The position numbers and the translations under genes are program-made. Below, in pieces: positions 5,389-5,389 of a DNA stretch of 5,389 bases. The notes beneath the pieces were generated by a model that had not been told where the DNA came from, did no database searches, and worked only from the letters and a program-made list of their open reading frames with translations. Origin of the DNA: Promethearchaeota archaeon (GTDB lineage: Archaea; Asgardarchaeota; Lokiarchaeia; Sigyniarchaeales; SOKP01); contig JAUWHC010000220.1 of assembly GCA_030606095.1 (NCBI GenBank), positions 1 through 5,389 on the forward strand, given 5' to 3'. Within the stretch, counting starts at the first letter, position 1, and each line of letters starts with the position of its first letter.

Positions 5389-5389
5389 T

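Overview
The window looks like a short piece of an AT-rich archaeal genome. It holds a three-gene run for a molybdenum/tungsten formylmethanofuran dehydrogenase (Fwd/Fmd type) on the + strand. A 300-base AT-rich spacer follows, then a nearly complete IS1634-type (IS4-superfamily) transposase on the - strand. The archaeal assignment rests on four points: the methanofuran-linked gene content, a stand-alone FwdD subunit (bacterial methylotrophs use an Fhc formyltransferase/hydrolase layout instead), Shine-Dalgarno GAGG motifs, and an archaeal-looking TATA box upstream of the transposase. I cannot name the lineage from this sequence.

Region 1 (32-3381) is fwdB, fwdD and fwdA in that order. Each junction is TAA, one base, ATG, with a GAGG motif 11 bases upstream of the next ATG. 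In the known complex, FwdB (with FwdD supplying part of the pterin-cofactor site) reduces CO2 to formate at a Mo/W centre. Formate then travels through an internal tunnel to FwdA, a binuclear-metal amidohydrolase that condenses it with methanofuran. The folds and most metal or cluster ligands are recognisable here, but several catalytic residues are changed. In FwdB the active-site Cys is kept, while the following His is Gln and the conserved Arg is Gly. In FwdA the metal-binding/catalytic Asp of the TTDHPN motif is Asn and the next His is Tyr. FwdA also carries an in-frame TAA at codon 19 that splits an otherwise perfectly aligned N-terminus. The genes either encode a non-canonical Fwd-like complex or have begun to decay; the long intact frames favour the former or a very recent lesion. 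No fwdC, fwdF/G or formyltransferase gene is in the window.

Region 2 (3382-3682) has no convincing gene. It is extremely AT-rich and holds an imperfect stem-loop, a 16-base perfect palindrome, T-tracts and A-tracts that may serve as terminators, and the left copy of a G-rich 14-base direct repeat.

Region 3 (3683-5389) is the transposase and its promoter. It is visibly richer in G+C than the fwd genes. The 14-base repeat AATAGGGGGGAAGG lies just outside the coding sequence at both ends in the same orientation, which is a candidate target-site duplication. The true ends of the element cannot be fixed within the window.
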